This document shows, piece by piece, positions 1 to 14,100 of a stretch of DNA of 64,000 nt. The DNA is from Callipepla californica brunnescens (Eukaryota; Chordata; Aves; Galliformes; Odontophoridae), in contig JALIRH010000004.1 in NCBI GenBank assembly GCA_023055505.1, forward strand, positions 38,507,502-38,571,501, given 5' to 3'. The notes beneath the pieces are model-generated. The model searched no databases, was not told the origin of the DNA, and saw only the letters and a program-made list of their open reading frames with translations. The first letter of the stretch is position 1, and each line of letters starts with the position of its first letter. A program made the position numbers and the translations under genes.

Positions 1-3000
1 TGGGCTAAAGAAGAACAGCTGAAATTGTACTTCTTCACTTAACTGTTTTTACAGGAGTCTCAGATGTTCCTGTCACAGCACAAGGTAAAACATCCTCAGA
101 AAATTCTATTAATTGTTGGTATGCCTTCAACAGATGCTAAATCCAAGCCTTAGGAATTTTTAACAGGTGAATATAGAAGAAAATAGTTAAAATAGCTAAA
201 ATGTAAGAAGAGTGCTAAAGCATGAAAAGCCCGTCTGTGTAGCTTATAACCTCATGACAAAGAATCGGATAAAATTCTAGAAAGTTTCTTGTGATAACTT
301 AGTGTTGAAAGCATGACAGCATGCACTCCCTCCCTGAGCTCGGATCCTAAGCCACTTATCTTGATGGTCACCCAAGTGTCTGTCTGGATACCCTAACAGA
401 TTCCTACCACCCTGTAGTCAATCAGAACTGATGATTATTTGCTCTCACTTTCTTCCCTTCTCCACCCTTTTGCACAGGCATAGCTCCAGACTCATTCCTG
501 CTATCCTGGCACCTCTTCTCCATGCTTTCCCCTGGGCAGGATCCATTCTGCAGTCAACAGGCAGGGCTCATCCCTGTTCCCATTCCCCCCAGATATCTCA
601 CTCTCAGACATCCCCATCTCTGCTGACTTGTTTTTTCTTACCTCAGCTCCACTTGCCATTGTAGTTGAACCTTAAGCTCATAATAATAGTTTCTGCTTTC
701 TACTTCTGGCTCATCTCTGCTTTTGTTCCTGTCCCAGCTCTCTGCAAGTTCCCACCTTTTGTCACTCTCTAAATAGTATCACCTAGTTGCCAGGACCACA
801 GTTTAGAAGACATTAATTTTCTCAAGCTCTTCCCCTCTTCCAATCCAGATCTTGCAGATTTCTTTTGTCTCTTAAAATGCAACCCTCCTTCTCGATCACA
901 GGAAAGCCCTCCTGTGCTCACCTTTAATACTCCTCAATTCTCAAGCTTATTATCTCCCACCTCTCATTCAGAGAGCAGATTTCCACTGACCACAACTTCA
1001 AATATCCAATCAATGCCTTTGCATTTTCTTCCATCTCTACACTTCCACTTCTGAGAAGTTCTTAAGTTCTTCATAGGCATTTACAGAGCTCTGTCATTGC
1101 TAGACTTCATATTCTTTCTTCCAATTCCTGCCTCGCCATGCTGACTACAAAACTTTTGCTGAAGTTGCATCAAGTCCCTGTTTCAGAAACAGACAAAATA
1201 AAAGGTTCATGACAATAACCAAGACTGTCAAGTGTCCGCCTCTTACCTTCCATAACCTATCTGCCATCCCTTGTCTCTGTGAATTCTGCAGGGATGCTTT
1301 TTTCCCTTGTCACATTTGTGAAGCACCCACCAGTCTGGCTGCCAAAGCACAACGAGAGCATTGAAGCGCTGGGTCCTACAAGCCTGCATTCCCCTGCCAT
1401 TTCTCCAGAGGGCTGCCTGACTCCATCTGCTGGCCCCACCACGGACAAGCATACAGGAGTCCAGGTCCACCAGCAATGGCAGCAAAGCCCCTGAGCTCCA
1501 GATGTATCAAGTGCTGATCCACACAGGCAACATAATAAGATGAACTGTTGTTCTTCTGCACTCCTGACAGAATTCAGGTCTTCAATGTTTGCTATCACCC
1601 TTATATTTGGAATAAAATTAATTAATCCCACAGAGAAACACACATGGGTACAACACTGAACCTAAATTAACATGGCTACACAGCTTCCAGATGGCCATCA
1701 AGGAGACTAAACTACTACAGGCAGAGTAAGATTAACAGGGGTCAGGTGAGCAGAGTGGCATCTCACCTAAAAATAGACATCTGGTCAGTAAGAAAGTTGT
1801 TCATAAAAAAATTAAATGTATGAATATGTGAAATGTTTACATATGTTTTCTTTCTCTTCTTCCATTCTGAGCTAGCTAACTTTCCCTTATGATATGCCAA
1901 AGAAGTTGTCTCCACACATTGCCACTCTAAACCACCTTCTGAGACTCAAAACTTCAGCTGGGCTTCACGCATTCCCCCCGGCCCATTCCCACCCATGCAG
2001 TCCTTTAGTGCCTGGAGAAAACATCTACATTGTGGGGAGGGAAGGGAAGCTGAAAACCTTACAGCACAGCTAACAGACACAGCTTCATACTCTCTCAGGC
2101 ACCGGCTCTTCAGCCCACAATACAAACAACAGCTCCTCCTGTGCCTGTCCCATGCACAAAAGCCAAGTACAATGGCACAAGCTGTCACCTCCCAGTTGTC
2201 TGAACAGGAAAAACTGAGACCACACATTTCACTGATGGCACCACTTGTACACCCAGACATCTTTACATCTAACTGAAAAAGAGCCTGTCTTATGACAAGA
2301 TCTTTCCATGTGTTTCCTGAAGGACTGTTTGGTCTCTGCTGCTATTCAAAGCAAAATACCCTGAAACCTTCTGGGTACAAGTATCCTTGAAACTCCAGGC
2401 CAAATTTCAATTTCCAAATGAATTAACACTTTCCTTATTAAAAATAAAGAAGGGAACGTGCTTTACATTTTCATTTATGGCAAGATTTACATGGGCATTT
2501 GCTTCATAAAACTTTATGGAAAATGTAATTCATGAGGATTTTAATGGACCATGCTGGGATAATCAAACAAACAAAAATGGTAATTCACACTCATCGCATC
2601 CCTCGGTTCGTCGTACCAGTTCAATTCACTAGCACAGAAAAGCCGACTTAACAACTTCAGACCAACAAGTGGAGCTCCTGCAGATGAAGTCTGCTCAGCA
2701 GCAGGAGCTCGGAGGCAAATGGAGGAGGCTGCTTCCTGAGCCCCTCCAGCAATTCCCGCAGCAGGCAGGCAGCAGAGAGCTGTCCAACTCCTGATTTGAG
2801 TCACCAGAGGGAGGCCCAAAAAAGCATTAGTCATCCTCCAACCATCACCGCTCGCTCTCTTCACTGCTTCACGCTTCCCTACAAGTACCCTATGTTTCTC
2901 CCAACCATCTGACAGGTGAGTACCACTGCGTCCCCAGAACCATGATCGTGGTCCTCCACTGCTGGGCAGGAAGCACAGAGGAGCGTGACCCAGCTGGCCC

Positions 3001-6000
3001 CAGTGGAAGGAACACTGTCACGGCTCCCATTGTATCTCTGCATCTGCTGCTGGGAGGAAATAACCCGCTTGTCTGAGCTGGAACAGGGAATGCTGGAGAA
3101 CTAGCAATCAGAAATCTGCTTGTGTCAGGAAACTTCATGTTGCGTTAATGAAGGATTTTTTTTTTTCATGATTGAGGAGCAAATAGTGAGTTACCATCAC
3201 TTTTCTAACCTATTTCCTCCTACTTGCATAGTGGCAGAGAGGTGTAGTGGAAACAGGCTGAGACACAGCAGAGGTATCATTCCGTTGTGCACCAGGTGAC
3301 AGAGGCACAAGTGCAGCTGTAAGCAAGCTTTAATGTGTACGAGACCTCCACTGCAATGAAAATCACGCTGCCACAAAACAGGAAGTGCTGCCGGATCCAC
3401 ATGCGTGTGCTGAATTGCTGAACTCCAGGCCAAGTCCTGAGAAAAACACACAAACCAGGAACAATGGAGGTGTTCTCCAAGCTGTGGTTGCAGGGACTGG
3501 GAGTGCCCTTCAGCTCTGAGCTTCCAGTGCCTTCTAAAACTGGTGACCAAAGCAGCTCTGGAAGCACACCAATGCTTTAGCTACTGCTGAGGATATGCTG
3601 CTTGCCATTTAAGTCCTGCTATGTGATAAAACTGGGGGGAAGTTTTTTTCCAGAATTGCTCAGAGACAGGCTGGGCATTGCTCTGCTGGTGGTGCACAAT
3701 TCCTTTTATATCCTTATGCATTTTTTCTAAACCTTTTTTCCTTCTCTCATTAAACTGCTTTTATCTCAGCCCATGAGATTTCTTTCCTCACTTTTGCCTT
3801 TTTGATTCTCCTTCCTTTCCTGTGAGAGGGGAGCAAGCAAGCAGTTAGAGGAAAGGAGGAGATAAGGGGCTTTAGCTGCTGGCAGGGGTCAGCCTCCCTA
3901 TGGATGTACAGACCATCTTCCAAATCTGAGCTCAAGCCATTGTGAAAGCACAGATTTAAAATAATGCTGCAAGGTTAAATCAGAAATGAAAACACGTTCT
4001 AAAAGATTCTGCTGGTAGAGGCAGTTATTCCTATTGTTTAGGTAACCAAAGTGCTTTTTAAAAGTTCTCATCTCTATACAGTCATCCACAGACATTCTTC
4101 TGAGCTGGGAAGACAAAGCAACTACAAACTTATAACTACATTTTGCATATTTATGGCAACATGACATTTTCAGTCGTGTATTTTAAAAAGGAAACTCATT
4201 TCAATATTGATTGATCTTGTGTTTTGACATTCAATTTTTTCCCCATTACATATTTTCCTCCAGTTATTTCAGCTGCTCAAAAGTTTTCATATCCTCCAAG
4301 TAACATTTAAAATACACTGACCAAATGTGCCCTTTCAGACAATGACACCAAAACGGTTCCTAATTTATGGCTATGAAGATGGCCAAAGGGCACTCCCAAT
4401 TTCCTAACAAAATGAGCTGGTTATCTGCTTGGCCATGTCATTACTCACACACCATCTCTGCTGACTACAGAGACCCATGGCAGCAAACTCTTCACTCACA
4501 TGGCCCTTGGCACCTGGCACCCGTGCCCTCTGCAAGGAAGGAGGTGACAGGCGCAACTGTGGGACAGCAAGACTTTCACAAGGAGGAGGGCGGACCTATG
4601 CAGTCACACAGCTGATGACAGCACTGCAGACATGTTAAAGGTGAACAGAAAAAACAGAAAAGCAATTGATTTTAATAAGATGTGTGATCTGAAACAAATA
4701 TCAAAGGGTATATACAGAAGTCTGTCTGAGACACTTAATTCTCAGAATTCTACATAAAGTTTGATTGCAACAATTTTGAGTCTATAAACTTTCTCTTCTG
4801 ATATTAACAGTTTAAAGACAAAAATCATTTCAGGAATTTGTACGAAAGCTTAGACATCATCCCTATAATTTCTACAAAGCCTCTAATGTGGAGAAGGAAA
4901 AATAGCTCCAAGAATGTCATCCTTGGGTCACCAACCTGCACACTGGACTGCCTCTCTTTAGCAAGACCACTTCTTCAACAACAGATCAATGGGAGGAGGT
5001 GGGAGATGGAAAGGCTTAAAATGAAAGTGTTATTCAAACTCCACTATATCCCACATATAACACAACAATACTGACCTAGCAGAGATGCAGAAGACCTGGC
5101 CGAGTTCCCAAACACAATAACCATTTGTCGTCTTTGCCAGAGGCAAACAGCAGCTGGGGATGCCACTCAGGGGATAAAGTAGCACTGCACTACAGCTTGA
5201 GTATGACTCCCAGGAGTAACATAATACATAAGAATAAAAGATGACAAGTTAGATGAATGCTATTTGAGAGGGCCGAATGTTCTATAGGAGAAGTAGGAAA
5301 ACTAAGGATGCCAAAAATCCTGCCAACACAGTTTTCTGAAATTTCCTTGAGAGTGAAAATGAATCGACATGCAAAAGGCTTCATCTGAACCAGCCTGGAA
5401 AACCTCCAAAGAAACCCCTGAGGGCAGAACCCATAACAAGAGAGTTGCCAAAATGGCATTTTGTGGAAATAACAGTATTTTTCTAGGACTGACTGTGTAC
5501 CCTTTTAAATACTTCTAATAGTCTGCAGGGTGATTTTGAAAAGTGTCTCAAGCATTTCATACATACACAACATAGCCAGAAAAAAGCAAAAACCCAGCTA
5601 GAAGTTTTCATTATCTTGTTTTGTCACAATACCTGCTCTAAAATTGATTTTTTTCTAATACCTGTAAAACTACTCCGCAGCAAAATCTGCGTTTCAGGGA
5701 AAGGTACTGCAGTATAAGATTGGAATAAAAACAGAATTATTTTCAACACTGAACCTGCAAGGCACAAATACTCCATGAAGCCACAAAGTGCTGCATTTTT
5801 ATTTATTTATTTTTACCACTGCTCACTCATCAGATGACTGTTTCAATAATATACACTATGTGAGAGCAGAAGTGCATGTGTCTCAAAAACAGACCCCTGT
5901 GCAAACATGCAAAGAGGAGCAGCAATACACGAAGCTCTTTGGCTGCAAGGTGTGCAAGCTCAACTAGAGAAGGCTTTCTCAGAGTGCAAATGGGAGGGAA

Positions 6001-6671
6001 GGGAGAAAAAAACTTCTTCAGTATCACAACAGGCTTAATATAAAGTAAATTATAGCCTCTAAAGCACCACTAAATCAGTACATGATATCACCCTAATGAC
6101 ATGGAATGGAAACAATGTCTTCTGCATTTTTCAGTGCTGCCAGGAAAAAGAACACAATGCTGGAAGGTACATGGCGACCAACAACAAAAAAAAGGTTCAA
6201 TTCCCACAAAAGAAAAGTCAAACATAGCTGGAAGGCAACATACATCTCCAAGTTCCCAGGTCACAGCTAAGTTTAGTTGCTACCAGCATCTCCTGGGTGG
6301 TTAGCTTAAAGCTGTCATCTTACAACCATACCAACAAGTTACCATAAGGTAACGTCTGTGGATTTGCAGCCCATCAACAAGGCTGAGGCAAAGTAGCCGT
6401 GGGTTAACCCTACTTTTACCCACAGTTAGCTTGTGGTATGGAAAGAAGCACTGGCAACTGAAAGGTGCTGTGCCCTAGAAAGAGATAATGCCTGAGATGA
6501 GAAGCACACAAGAAGGATTAATCAGGACTTCTGTGATGAAAAGGAGAAAGGAAACAAATGGGCTGGTTAGCAGGAAGACTTCCTGGCAGCAAAGCATTTA
6601 GACTCTGAAGTAAGATCCCAAAGGAACTGCAGAAAGACAGGTCTTAGGAACTTTAAAACAACAACCAAAAA

Positions 6672-6702
6672 CAAAACAAACAAACAAACAAACAAAAAAA
6701 AC
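6672..6702. repeat. (AAAC)n microsatellite
   Basis: About six units of AAAC or CAAA lie between A-rich ends. Similar tracts recur at 10.24, 16.73 and 54.71 kb and, on the other strand, at 10.48 kb. Confidence 0.9.
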
Positions 6703-7250
6703 AACCAACCATACACTGAACAATAGAAAAAATGATACAGAATTTTGCACTTTAGGGAAATGTAGTGGTTGCTTTTCCACACCTAAAGAGCCCCTGCCTC
6801 AGTTCAACCAACTGGAGAAGCTCTACGCAGGCCTTTTCATAACCGGGTCCTCTCCTGCACTGAAAATAACTTAACCCATTCTGTAGAGTGCCATACCCAC
6901 AAGCAAGGCAGGAGCACAGTCAGTATCTTGGGATACTGATACACACTGCTTAATACAGATGTGTGTCATTCAAGCTGCAACAGGAACATTCTACCTGCTC
7001 TGTGGTGTAACAAGTGCTTCCAAAGCTCAGCACATACAAAGGCAGCACATCTGAACACAGCCACACACACAGATCCACTGCAGTTTGAGCTCAGACAGCT
7101 GTCCTGTAGCAACTGCTGTCTTGTTAGCTGTGACCTACAGCTATTTACAAAGGGACATACCAAATGAAACCTATTTTGGTGAAGTGCTGTGTGGTGTAAT
7201 GCGTGTTGTGGTTTCAGGCACTTCCTTGTATCATCTAACAACAAACTGTA

Positions 7251-7265
7251 TTTTTTTTTTTTTTT
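7251..7265. repeat. T15 homopolymer
   Basis: Fifteen T followed by CAG on the plus strand. It resembles a 3' splice site, but it lies on the strand opposite to ITPK1 and no coding exon follows. Confidence 0.9.
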
Positions 7266-8652
7266 CAGAAGTCCAGTTCATTTCATGAAATGACCATAGC
7301 TTCTCCCTTCAGCCCAGAAACCTAAAGAAGTGCTTAATTCCTGGCAAGTTCCTGGTCTCTAGGGCATGTGCACTTCGACACGGAATGGGCTCCCAGTGCA
7401 GCGAGGAACGCCCTGTGCAAATACAGCCAATGTTATTTTCTGCCTGATAAGAGCACACAGGGGACACTGGCTCAGCAGGCAGCAGGGTAAGGAATGTGCA
7501 CTTCCATGGCACATCCTATGTTGCATTTCTATACCACTCACACCCATATCTCATAAAGGTGCTGCAAGAGACAAAGGTATGTCGTGAAAGGGATGCTCTG
7601 TCATATTTATTACCACAATGAGTAAGTGACAGTCAGACCTTAAGGCTCATCAGCCTCATTGAAACCTCTAATCTTTCCTGCCCTTCCCTTCTCTACACAT
7701 CACACAACCCAGCATAACCCCAGAAAAGCATCAGCCCAGTCATCTCCTCTGTGCACTGGTAATGAGCACTGTGCCATGGGTAGGGTCAACCTTTGGCCTT
7801 CCTGCCAACGGTGGCAATTTTAAACGCTTTATTGCCTGCATAAGCAAAGTTAAGGAACAGCTGAAATATGCTGAATATGACTACATTTATCAAGTAATAT
7901 ACAGCAGGAATTTCTTCTGTGATTAAACCTAACAAAATATATGTACCCACGTAAGGTATCTCTCACTGTCTTTCTGATGTCAACAAAAATCAATACAAAA
8001 CAGAAAAACAAACACAAATGAAAACAGATGAACATTAATCCCCATATCACTGCAGTTTACTTTCCACATTTGATACTCCTTTCCCTTCTGGTCACATCCA
8101 AGGAAACCAAGGTGTCCCATGGTCAGCTGACACACTGGCCCCATGATACTTACACCCATAACTTCATTGAAGCAACGGGTGAATGCTGAAGCAAACAGGG
8201 AAAACAAGTTCTCACCACTGAAAGGGATGTGCCAAGCTACAGAACACAGAACAATACAACCATGCAACAGTTCTGCTGGGAGAAGTGCTACCCTACTACG
8301 CTGAGAACGTTAGAACCCGTTTGATCAGTTCCAGCATCCTAAATCCCCAGTGAAGCCCAGAACAATACCACCTGATGGCCAAAGTAAGGCCCACAGGAAT
8401 TAAGCAAGTTACCCGAAGCTTCCCACATGGGAATGGGAACAAGTATGATAACTGCTCAGAACACTCACCACAAGCAAATTTAAACACCTTTAGCTTGGGT
8501 TTTGTTTTGCTGCCCTTAGCCACATGTTTGCTGCATTCAGAGAGCAGTGGGACCCACAGTCGAGGCAGGGGGATAGATACCTCCAGAAAACTTCTCCACC
8601 TCTCTCATTTGCTTTTAATCTTTGGAAAGGATTTTAGGTTCAACTACCTGTG

Positions 8653-8740
8653 CAACGTGGTCTAGGAAGCCTGCTTTGGTAGGTGGGTTGGACTAGATGA
8701 TTTCTAGAGGCCCCTTCCAACCCATATAATTCTGTGTGTG
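8653..8740 (+). mobile_element. CR1 LINE fragment, extreme 3' end
   Basis: It contains the CR1 3'-terminal signature GGTTGGACTAGATGATTTCT followed by AGAGGCCCCTTCCAACCC and ends in ATTCTGTG. Only the last roughly 90 bp are present, typical of severe 5' truncation. It lies in the same orientation as the larger copy at 10.66 kb and its tail resembles that copy. Orientation is antisense to ITPK1. Confidence 0.9.
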
Positions 8741-10236
8741 TGTGAGACCTCTCTGCCATACTGAGGGCCTGACTTCCCAAGCATGTGCTTCACTTCACTC
8801 CAGCAGGATGCAAGTCGCTGCAAGGGGCACCTCCACTCCCAGCCTCGCATTTGCAGACTAACGAACTAAAGCTTGTAAAAGGCAACTTGCCCTAATGTCC
8901 TCCTGTTTGATTTGAACCTGGTTTGATTTGAAAATAGCATTATGGTATGGATGAAAAGGCAAGAAATGTAGAAAAGATGACAGTACATTCTACCTTCTCT
9001 TTCTGGTAAAGTTCCCGAATCCTAACACTCCTTAAGACAAATGGGAGACAGAAATACGGAGCCCGTTAAGGAGCAAAAAAAATGAAGATTCACCCACCAG
9101 ACCTTAAGAATATATACAGAAGAACTCAGTTGTTTTCTTTTCTGCCTAAAATAAATGTCTCAAGTAAGTGCTTCAAGTAACTTTCAAGTATTAAAAATAG
9201 CTTATGAAAAACTGGTGCCTTTAAGCTGTCTCCTTCTAGGGAGAAGTTCCCAGCAAGGATGATGGGAAAAACTCAGACCCAACAGCAATTCACTTCCAGC
9301 TCATCCTATAAACTGCATTTTTACTTCAATCTCTAATTGACCTAAGAGGACTATACATAAGTTAACAATCTATTACACTAAGGTGATGACAGCACAGTAG
9401 CAATTTATTGGACTTATTCTGGACTCCTTGATTTGGTTGGATTTCACTTTTGGAATGAGCAGTAAGGGAACTTTATATTTTATAAAATTTATTTATTTTT
9501 AACCAGGGAACAGAAAAGTTTATCCACTTCATCCTGTGCCTGCAGGAAGGGTGACCTCTGTTTTTCTGGTAATAAAACTTTTCTTTCCCAGTCTTTCTTT
9601 GTGTTACACATACCAAGCTTGTGACTTTAGGCTGCTATTTCAGAATCAGAAAGTCCTCAGAGTTTTGGAGAAAATGCACGGTATTCTCACAAGCATGGCT
9701 GGGACTGCGGTGTCTACAACACAGTGATGTGTTGTAAACACGTTAGCCTTAATCCTCCTAGGGAAATGAGCAGCAGCAAAAAGTACAGGATTACACTGAC
9801 TTCGGTCCAGATCAGCACCATAACTGTATATCTCATGCTCTTCTACAGACTGAGCAGTTTGGGTAGAAAAGATGCCACTATTAACACCTCTAAGAGTGAA
9901 CACTGCATCCCCACTTTTCCAGCTACACCACAAAGGTCCTGCACAAAGCTGCCTCTTCCAGCTGTGGTACATGCCAGCAGACTGATCTGCACAGCTATCA
10001 GCACTGACATCTCAGCCTTGCTTACACAACTGGCCCAGTCACTGCTGGCAAAACCAAACTGAGCAACAACCCACACGGGGGACTGAAAACATTAAACTTG
10101 ACTTCACAATGAGGACTGCCTTCAGATCCTTCCTACTAATTTTCCTAGGCTCTGGTACAGACTCAACAAACACCCTGCTACAACCCTGTTCACAAAAATG
10201 CATTGATACAAGATGTACCTCTAAATGGTTAGAAAA

Positions 10237-10506
10237 AACAAACAAACAAACAAGCCTTCAAAAACAAAAAAGAAAAAAGCACATTAACAGTGCACTTTTT
10301 ACAGCACAGAGCAGCAAAGTACTGTCTTGCCTGAATGGTACTTTCTTTAGAGGGGCAGAGTATCTGCAAGTCATCTCACAACTTGGTTTCCAGACTTGCC
10401 TCTGCTGAGTTTGACTTGTTTTGACAGAACCAAAGTCTCTCCCCCAAATATTTTAAGTATCTGGAGTAAAACTGCTTTTGTTTGTTTGTTTGTTGGTTTG
10501 TTTTAA
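10237..10506. repeat. (AAAC)n and (GTTT)n tracts in opposite orientation 220 bp apart
   Basis: An (AAAC)n tract at about 10237-10252 and a (GTTT)n tract at about 10476-10506 are reverse complements. They flank about 220 bp of ordinary sequence and lie just before the CR1 copy at 10.66 kb. Confidence 0.85.
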
Positions 10507-10655
10507 CTTTCATGAAAGGAGTTAATCCAGAGATTTGTATGACTTGCCTTCTTTCCCATCCCCTCCACATAACTAGTCCATACTTTAAATACATACATTC
10601 TTTTTGCATATTGTATGGAGCTAACTGAAAAGAAAAAAAAAAAAAGTACAAAAAA

Positions 10656-11118
10656 GACAGGGATCTCCTTGAAAGAGTCCAGAGGAGGGCCACAAAGATG
10701 ACAAAGAGCCTGGAGCACCTCCTTTATGAGGAAAGGCTGAGAGACCTGGGTCTGTTCAGCCTTGCAAAAAGAAGACTCAGAGGGGATCTGATCCACATCT
10801 ATAAGTATCTAAGGAGCGGTAGGCAAAGGGATGAGGCTGGACTCTTTTCAGCAGCGTGTGGAGATAGGACAAGGGGAAATGGCCACAAACTGAAGCATAG
10901 GAAGTTCCACACAAATGGCATGGGAACTTCTTCACAGTGAGGGTGACGGAGCACTGGCACAGGCTGCACAGAGAGGTGGTGGAGTCTCCTTCTCTGGAGA
11001 TGCTCAAGATCCACCTGGTTGCCTACTTGTGCAACCTGGGCTAGGGAGCTGCTTTGGCAGGGGGGTTGGACTAGATGATCTCTAGAGGTCCCTTCCAACC
11101 CCTGCAATTCTGTGATGT
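10656..11118 (+). mobile_element. CR1 LINE fragment (about 460 bp, 3' end)
   Basis: The 3' part of a CR1 element is clear: a truncated ORF2 C-terminus ([18 protein letters not shown], then [17 protein letters not shown]) and a tail ending GGACTAGATGATCTCTAGAG, GTCCCTTCCAACC and ATTCTGTGATG. It is 5'-truncated and has no intact reverse transcriptase. It matches the element at 19.16 kb in reverse orientation and appears to be the same subfamily. Orientation is antisense to ITPK1 transcription. Confidence 0.95.
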
Positions 11119-14100
11119 TGAGAAAAAGGTATAGAGTCACTGAAGCATTAACATACATTTTCTGTCCTGTAAAACTACTAGGAAATAAATACAACTTCTG
11201 CAAATGAAAAGTTGCAAACTTAACTTTCTTGTACTACACTACCAATAAGCAGATCTACAAGCACAATTTTCATAAATAGAGAAATGAAAAACCAACACCA
11301 AAATCACATGGTTTTGTAAGGCGTAATTGTACAATAATCTTTGAGACTGCAAGCCTGCTGATGGCACACAAGCTGCTGCATGTGGAACTTAGGATATTTT
11401 GGTCTCAAGTTAAAAAAAAGTCCTCCAAAATAGAAAAGTCCCCCAAAAGTGGCAATAAAAGTATTGAAACTTTATCCAAATGCTTACATAGGGAAAGACA
11501 CCATAGGATAGCTTCAGCACAGGGATCTGAGTTGCTGATGCTTTCCCATGCCCCAGAAGCAGGAATCTCCCATGGCTGCTCACATCATTAAATACTACAG
11601 CAATCCAAATAGAAGCAGTGCAGTCAGTATTTGGAATTCACTCTGAAAGATTTTCAACTAACATTTAGGGGGGATGACATAAATGACGGGACTTGCACCC
11701 AAGACTGATCAGAATGGGCATCTGGATTCTGCATTCATATTTACACCCAAAGGAAACAACTAGAACATTTGGCATTTTCCATGCACCTTAATAGCAGCTG
11801 TCAGCACCTTTGAAATACAGGCTCATTACTTTGCAATTTCAGATTAGATAACAGTCCAGTACAACCATCTGATCCATCCTATATCACAAACCACAGAACC
11901 TGCCCTTACCAAGAACTCCATCATTATCAGTGACCTGTCAAAACATTTAACTTTGTAAAAATATTAAAAACTAAAAAAGATTTCAAGTTCATTAGTTTCA
12001 GCTAACTGGGAAGCTAACTTGGGGTTAAAGTCATAATTTTAAATGATTATTTTCCCCTGATTAGAATATATCATTTCCGTTGCAATACTCATAGGTCTTG
12101 TATTTCAACCTTTCTCTCTAAGCCATATCCAGAATATAGAAACATCTTAGGTCCTTCTTAGCACTGATAATTCAGTATTGGCCAAGCATTCAATATTCCA
12201 TAAGGAGACTGATGGTTTCAACACTACCACAAACATTAGCACGCTCAAGTCTTCCACCTTCTGTTACCACCAAGCACTCCAGCTTCCAAGCTGAGGATGT
12301 GGTAACGGGTAACAAATGAGGTGCTGAGCACTCTGTCTGCCTCAGCCCAAGAAACAAGGTGCTACAGAAACACAGCAGCGTGAGCTGAAACCCAGCCAGC
12401 AAGGAGCAGGAGAGGATGATCCCTACAGACAGTTCCTCATGCTGGAGGAGACTTTCCAATTCAATAACTATGCCTGCATGAATTAGCAGCTTTTTAGTAG
12501 GTTTGTGGTCACATGCAAGCGGTGACATGCTTGATCTGTTGTAACAGCCGTAACCTGGCTCTCCCAGAGTTTCCAACGGCTTTCCAACGTGGCATGGAGC
12601 TCAGGAGTCTTGCAAGTCCCACTGAGAAACAAAGCCTGTCCCCTACCACACCAGCACGGTTTTGCAACCTCAAAACGGAGAGCTGGCTTGTCTCCAGCCA
12701 GCTTAACAACAAGCACAGGGCAGGCCCCAAAGACATGTCCTTCAGTACAGCTTGTTCTGAACACCCCAGCAGAGACATTTGTGAAGTGGAACAAAGACAA
12801 ATGCAGAGCCAGTGGTAAGAGTGGCTTGAAATTTGAAATTTACTCTTCGCAATTCCTCCAAGGCTTATCCTGCCTCTGTAAGCTGCAGAAGCATTCAGTC
12901 AAAAGGAAGCTAAGTCCCATATTCAAAACTTATGGAGTCTTGCCGGCTCATTTAAAAGATGATATGCAAGCAATGACTAGCAAGTCGTAAGTTCCTTGAT
13001 GTAAATACATGTTTCCAATGCGGAGATCAAGAAGCTTGAACTTTTTTGTAGACATTCTATTGCTACATTTTGAGCATCTTATTCCAGAGCTATAACACAA
13101 AAGTGTAATCCAATGTTTTCAGTGTTAGCCTTAACAAAGCATGGACACAAAGATTATTTTAATGGTCTTTTGTTTTAGAATTAGCTTGTACAGCATCTAT
13201 CCTTTTACACACTTTTCTTAATCGAATGCATAGCTTTTAAAACAGATGATAAGATAAACACATGAGACTATAGATGTTCAAGTAGACAGTGGTCCACTGA
13301 CCAATACAGAAGTCAGAAAGGAGAGGTACGTCTGCTGAAGAGCTCCAAAAACTATTCTGAAATCACAGGAACACACTGTATGTGTTTCTGTATGTAAACA
13401 AGTGCAGTAAGAGCACTTAAGCAAAAGCTCTAACCACAACCACTTAATTCATGGCTTCTCATTTCCATCAAACACAGGTTCTTCAAATCACTGGCTGCTT
13501 CAAAGACCTGCAGAAAGGTCAGCACAACTTTAGACAGTCCCCTTCTGCAATGAACAGAACAAGACAACCAAGACAGGTTTTGTTTGACCTCAGCTGCCAG
13601 GTTAAACAAACTGTGTGATAACCCTCCCTAAAACAGCCGGCGTGTGTGAAGGCATAGCTTGTCCTAGCTCCTTATGGCTGGTTTATCTTAGATAAACCCA
13701 TGACCTTGACAGACCAGTGAAGTACAATTTTCAACACCTGCAGTGATATGAACAAAGCAAGCGAGTGGCATTACAACCTTCAAAACAGCGAAGTATGCTA
13801 CACACACACATCTCAGATCCCAATGCTTAAATACGTTACAGAAACAGTTTTGGTTTTGCAAACTGACAGAGAATTCCCCATACTGCTCTCTTGCTGAAGT
13901 TTTCCAACTCACAGGGTTACCTTTAGCAGAAGAAGTTAGCAATCAATGAAAGGTGATGTCCTTTGTTAAGTTCACCACCCTGTTTTAGCAAAGAACATCA
14001 TGCTCATGCTCAGCACTGTTTCTTCATACCCTCCATGATATAAGAGTGAATTTTATAAGATTGTTTTCCAAGGAAAATAGTAACATACACTATTATATCT

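Noticed and set aside
7251..7268. T15-CAG, a textbook-looking 3' splice site on the plus strand
   Set aside because: It lies opposite to the ITPK1 direction, no coding exon or donor follows, and T-runs followed by CAG occur by chance in this A/T-rich DNA.
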